From Bacteroidales bacterium (lineage in GTDB: Bacteria; Bacteroidota; Bacteroidia; Bacteroidales; NBLH01): a stretch of 9,761 nt of DNA. This document shows positions 6,864 through 9,761 of the stretch, in pieces. A program made the translations under genes and the position numbers. Positions within the stretch are counted from its first letter, which is position 1, and each line of letters begins with the position of its first letter. The stretch spans positions 1 through 9,761 of the forward strand of contig JARGGF010000097.1 in assembly GCA_029210905.1 (NCBI GenBank), written 5' to 3'. The notes below the pieces were generated by a model. The model was not told where the DNA came from and did not search any database. It saw only the letters and a list, made by a program, of their open reading frames with translations.

Positions 6864-7070
6864 TTATTTCTTTTCTATTTTTTTTTCTGATTCGTCTTCT
6901 TTTTCGTCGTTGTCGTCACTTTTGGTAGCTTTCTTGAACTCTTTCATTCCTTGTCCAATACCTTTCATCAACTCAGGAATTTTTCTTCCTCCAAATAATA
7001 GCACTACCACCAATAAAATAATAACAATTTGCCAGGGGCCTACAAAGCCCAGTAATATAGATAATTCCAT
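6864..7070 (-). CDS. tatA: Sec-independent protein translocase subunit TatA
   Basis: 68 residues, a normal length for the family. A short N-terminus is followed by one membrane helix (~12-26), the FG hinge (F26-G27), an amphipathic helix (GRKIPELMKGIGQGMKEFKKA, ~28-48) and a highly charged Asp/Glu/Lys tail. TatA oligomers form the size-variable path by which the twin-arginine system moves folded proteins across the inner membrane. The family also contains TatB/TatE. The short tail and the hinge favour TatA. No tatC is present in the window, so its partner is encoded elsewhere. It begins with ATG 63 nt after the rseP stop. An ATG at 7080 is in another frame and was not used. Confidence 0.93.
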   Translation of the reverse strand: MELSILLGFVGPWQIVIILLVVVLLFGGRKIPELMKGIGQGMKEFKKATKSDDNDEKEDESEKKIEKK

Positions 7071-7133
7071 TTTGTTCCATTTTAAGTTTAAAAACTTTAT
7101 TTTAAGCTACTAAATTATAAAAAATAGCCTTGT

Positions 7134-8447
7134 TTATTTAAATATTAACTTGAAAATATCATTGCCGTTTACAAAAAGCAATAAACCAAGAAGCAATACA
7201 ATACCCACCATTTGGGCATATTCCATAAATTTTTCACTTGGTTTCCGGCTGGTAATCATTTCATACAATAAAAACATTACATGCCCACCGTCCAATGCAG
7301 GAATTGGGAGTAAATTTAATACCGCCAGCATGATCGACAACATGGCTGTAAGAGTCCAGAATCTTTCCCAATCCCAGGTTGCAGGGAAAATACCACCAAT
7401 AGCAATAAATCCACCCAGCTGATCAGCATGTTGAGGAATTAATTTCAATTGTTTTAACTGATCTGTTATCAAACGATAACCCATTGGAAAACTAGCAGGA
7501 ATGGCTTCAAAAAATGAATATTCCAAAGTTTTAATGCCAAATTCATCTACAATGTTGTAACCATTGGCAACACCAATCATTCCATCATCGGTAACCCTAA
7601 GATTAATTTCTTTAGGCCCATTATCTCTTAAAACTTTTATGGAAACTTCCTTTCCCTTATATTTTTTAATTAACGCAGCAAATTCGTTAAAAAATTCTAC
7701 CGTAGAATCATTGATACCAACAATTTTATCATTCACCTCCATTCCAGCATCACGTGCAGGAGATTCATCAGGAAATCCACCAACAATAAAAGGAACCCGA
7801 ATGTCTACCGGTTTTGATTTTAGTTTAACAATCTGGTTGGTCTTTTTTGGATCAAGTTTAATATCAAGTACTTGTCCATTGCGTTCTACCTGCACTGTTT
7901 TTGTTTCATCAAGAATCATATCGGGTACAATTCTTGAAAATTCAACCACCTTTTCACCATCAAGTGAAAGAATTTTATCACCATTTCTAAGACCTAATTC
8001 ATATCCTAATGAATCAACTGCAACACCAAATTTTAAATTTTCAGCGGGTAAATATTGTCTGCCCCAAACTGTTAAAATCATGGTGTAAATTAAAAATGCC
8101 AGAATGAAATTTACCAAAACACCACCTAGCATAATTAATAAACGCTGCCAGGTTGTTTTTGTTCTGAATTCCCATGGCTGTGGTGGTTGTTTCATTTGTT
8201 CTTTATCCATTGACTCATCAATCATTCCGGAAATTTTTACATATCCGCCCAAAGGAAGCCATCCAATACCATATTCAGTTTCGCCCCACTTTGTTTTAAA
8301 TAGCGAAAACCAAGGGTTAAAAAACAAATAAAATTTTTCCACCCTGGTTTTAAACAATTTTGCAAATGCAAAGTGTCCAAACTCATGAAATATGACTAAT
8401 ATAGATAAGCTCAATAATAATTGTCCTGCTTTTACTAAAATATCCAT
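7134..8447 (-). CDS. rseP: RIP metalloprotease RseP (site-2 protease family, M50)
   Basis: 437 residues, a polytopic inner-membrane zinc protease. The first membrane helix ends in the zinc-binding HEFGH (21-25, catalytic E22). The third zinc ligand is D386 in LNLLPIPALDGGH (377-389). Between them are GGYVK (67-71), a second helix (~104-126) and two PDZ domains (~135-200 and ~218-290), the tandem arrangement of RseP. Further helices lie at ~366-381 and ~408-426. Family members cut transmembrane segments of anti-sigma factors after a first periplasmic cleavage, and also clear signal-peptide remnants. The substrate in this organism cannot be told from the window, and no anti-sigma gene is present. 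Its ATG lies 3 nt after the dxr stop, so translation is probably coupled, an order seen in many Bacteroidota. Confidence 0.95.
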   Translation of the reverse strand: MDILVKAGQLLLSLSILVIFHEFGHFAFAKLFKTRVEKFYLFFNPWFSLFKTKWGETEYGIGWLPLGGYVKISGMIDESMDKEQMKQPPQPWEFRTKTTWQRLLIMLGGVLVNFILAFLIYTMILTVWGRQYLPAENLKFGVAVDSLGYELGLRNGDKILSLDGEKVVEFSRIVPDMILDETKTVQVERNGQVLDIKLDPKKTNQIVKLKSKPVDIRVPFIVGGFPDESPARDAGMEVNDKIVGINDSTVEFFNEFAALIKKYKGKEVSIKVLRDNGPKEINLRVTDDGMIGVANGYNIVDEFGIKTLEYSFFEAIPASFPMGYRLITDQLKQLKLIPQHADQLGGFIAIGGIFPATWDWERFWTLTAMLSIMLAVLNLLPIPALDGGHVMFLLYEMITSRKPSEKFMEYAQMVGIVLLLGLLLFVNGNDIFKLIFK

Positions 8448-8450
8448 CTT

Positions 8451-9632
8451 CTAAAATTTATTTTTATCTACTAGCTCCAAAGCAACACGTCTTGCTTCGG
8501 CATCAAAATTTATATAATCCTCTAATTCAGGACTTTTCAAATAAGAAATTCTTGAAATAGTCTCTGCAATAATATCTGACATGGTTAAAAAACCAATTTT
8601 TTCATTTAAAAATGCATCAACAGCCACTTCGTTAGCAGCATTAACAATGCATGGAACATTTCCTGCACTTTTGAGCGCTTCAAAGGCAATAGCCAGGTTA
8701 GGAAATCTTTTAAAATCGGCCTGTTCAAAATTTAAACTGGGATAATCGATAAAATTAAACCTGGGAAAATCAGAAGTTAAGCGATATGGAAAACCCAGCG
8801 CGTACTGGATAGGCAATTTCATATCAGGTAATCCCATCTGTGCTTTCATTGAACCATCTTCAAACTGTACTATAGAATGTATAATTGATTGAGGATGAAT
8901 AATTACCTCAATTTGTTCTGGTTTTAAATCAAACAGCCATTTGGCCTCGATAACTTCCAGCCCTTTATTCATCATACTTGCCGAGTCAATCGAAATTTTA
9001 GCACCCATGTTCCAGGTGGGGTGCCTGAGGGCCTGATCGGGTGTTACTTTTTGTAAAGCTGCAAGATCAAACTTCCTAAATGGCCCACCTGATGCAGTAA
9101 GTATTATTTTCTCAATCTTATTCTGAAATTCGCCCATAAGGCATTGAAAAATGGCCGAATGTTCAGAGTCAACAGGAATAATTTCAACTTTATTTTCAAG
9201 GGCCAATTTTGTTATCAACTCACCAGCCACCACCATAGTTTCTTTGTTGGCCAGGGCAATATTTTTACCTGATTTAATGGCACTTATGGTAGGTAATAAT
9301 CCAGCATATCCAACCATTGCCGTAAGTACCATGTCAACATCAGAATGTTCTACAACCTGAATCAGCGAATCTTTTCCAGCAAACACCTTTATGTCTTCAT
9401 TTTCAAGTGCTTGCGATACTTTCAGGTATAAATCTTCATTTCCAATAACAACCGTATCTGGTTTAAACCTGATGGCTTGTTCAATCAGCAAATCAGAATT
9501 ATTCTGAGCACTTAAAACAACCAGTTCGAACTTGTCACTATGTGATTGTAAAACTTCAAGCGCCTGAGTTCCTATTGAGCCGGTTGACCCAAGAATTGCA
9601 ATTCCCTTTTTCGCGTTTAATCGTTCTGCCAC
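8451..9632 (-). CDS. dxr: 1-deoxy-D-xylulose 5-phosphate reductoisomerase
   Basis: 393 residues, full length. It converts DXP to 2-C-methyl-D-erythritol 4-phosphate with NADPH and a divalent metal, the first committed step of the MEP isoprenoid pathway in the cytoplasm, and is the target of fosmidomycin. The NADPH loop GSTGSIG is at 15-21. Metal ligands are D155 and E157 in VDSEHSA and E226 in MNKGLE. Substrate and lid residues include S181 (TASGGPF), H204 and W207 (RHPTWNMG), N222 and K223; these line up with the E. coli residues at a nearly constant offset. The start is GTG at 9632. There is no ATG near the N-terminus, and the NADPH loop begins only 14 residues in. It lies 21 nt after the M23 peptidase stop, as part of one operon. 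Isoprenoids feed undecaprenyl phosphate, tying it to wall synthesis. Confidence 0.96.
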   Translation of the reverse strand: MAERLNAKKGIAILGSTGSIGTQALEVLQSHSDKFELVVLSAQNNSDLLIEQAIRFKPDTVVIGNEDLYLKVSQALENEDIKVFAGKDSLIQVVEHSDVDMVLTAMVGYAGLLPTISAIKSGKNIALANKETMVVAGELITKLALENKVEIIPVDSEHSAIFQCLMGEFQNKIEKIILTASGGPFRKFDLAALQKVTPDQALRHPTWNMGAKISIDSASMMNKGLEVIEAKWLFDLKPEQIEVIIHPQSIIHSIVQFEDGSMKAQMGLPDMKLPIQYALGFPYRLTSDFPRFNFIDYPSLNFEQADFKRFPNLAIAFEALKSAGNVPCIVNAANEVAVDAFLNEKIGFLTMSDIIAETISRISYLKSPELEDYINFDAEARRVALELVDKNKF

Positions 9633-9653
9633 AAGTATGTTTTGGATTTTAAT

Positions 9654-9761
9654 TTAAAATGCTATATAATCTTCGGGGTTAATAGGAGAACCATTGTACC
9701 ATAATTCAAAGTGCAAATGTGGCCCGGTGGTTAATTCTCCAGTATTTCCAATTATCGCAAT
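9654..9761 (-). CDS. C-terminal end of an M23 family metallopeptidase (partial)
   Basis: The last 35 residues of a minus-strand gene that begins beyond the right edge, ending in TAA at 9656-9654. The fragment contains GNTGELTTGPHLHFELW, the signature end of the LytM/M23 fold, where the HxH supplies a zinc ligand and a catalytic histidine. It finishes with a short NPEDYI tail, as usual for the family. M23 enzymes cut peptidoglycan cross-links or act as inactive activators. The visible half of the active site is intact, and the other zinc ligands lie outside. It sits 21 nt upstream of the dxr start, so co-transcription is likely. Confidence 0.88.
   Translation of the reverse strand: MAIIGNTGELTTGPHLHFELWYNGSPINPEDYIAF

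Noticed and set aside
7564..8088. 174-residue plus-strand ORF
   Set aside because: It is antisense to the PDZ region of rseP, and its Ser/Thr/Pro-rich translation is typical of a complementary shadow frame.

Overview
The window looks like AT-rich chromosomal DNA of a member of the Bacteroidota, probably the Bacteroidales/Marinilabiliales side of the phylum. The evidence is a DUF4837 lipoprotein, an HU-like (CCDC81-type) protein ending in a SPOR domain, a Bacteroidota-style TatA, a stand-alone P5C dehydrogenase, weak Shine-Dalgarno sequences, and TAnnTTTG promoter elements. I could not run a database search, so finer taxonomy is a guess.

Left part (1-2100): the C-terminal end of an unrecognised plus-strand protein, a gap of about 230 bp with a 7-bp tandem repeat, then a minus-strand AAA-type ATPase fused to a PD-(D/E)XK nuclease-like domain. 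This ATPase looks like an accessory gene with its own promoter, which sits directly behind the terminator of the next gene.

Middle part (2100-5750): a minus-strand L-glutamate gamma-semialdehyde (P5C) dehydrogenase, closed by a clear intrinsic terminator. Its -7 promoter element abuts a perfect 9-bp inverted repeat. A divergent intergenic region of about 600 bp follows, then a plus-strand protein with predicted cytoplasmic HU-like domains, one membrane helix and a periplasmic SPOR domain. A gap of about 300 bp holds a compound palindromic, partly GC-rich repeat-like element between convergent genes.

Right part (5750-9761): a collinear minus-strand cluster, read from high to low coordinates: end of an M23 peptidase, dxr (MEP isoprenoid pathway), the site-2 protease rseP, tatA, and a DUF4837 lipoprotein. 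dxr and rseP are 3 nt apart and probably translationally coupled. Most members concern the envelope: peptidoglycan cleavage, isoprenoid precursor supply, intramembrane proteolysis, protein export and a surface or periplasmic lipoprotein. Much of the window is ordinary housekeeping DNA. The least explained items are the HU-SPOR membrane protein, the operator-like repeat at pruA, the compound palindromic element, and the ATPase-nuclease fusion.
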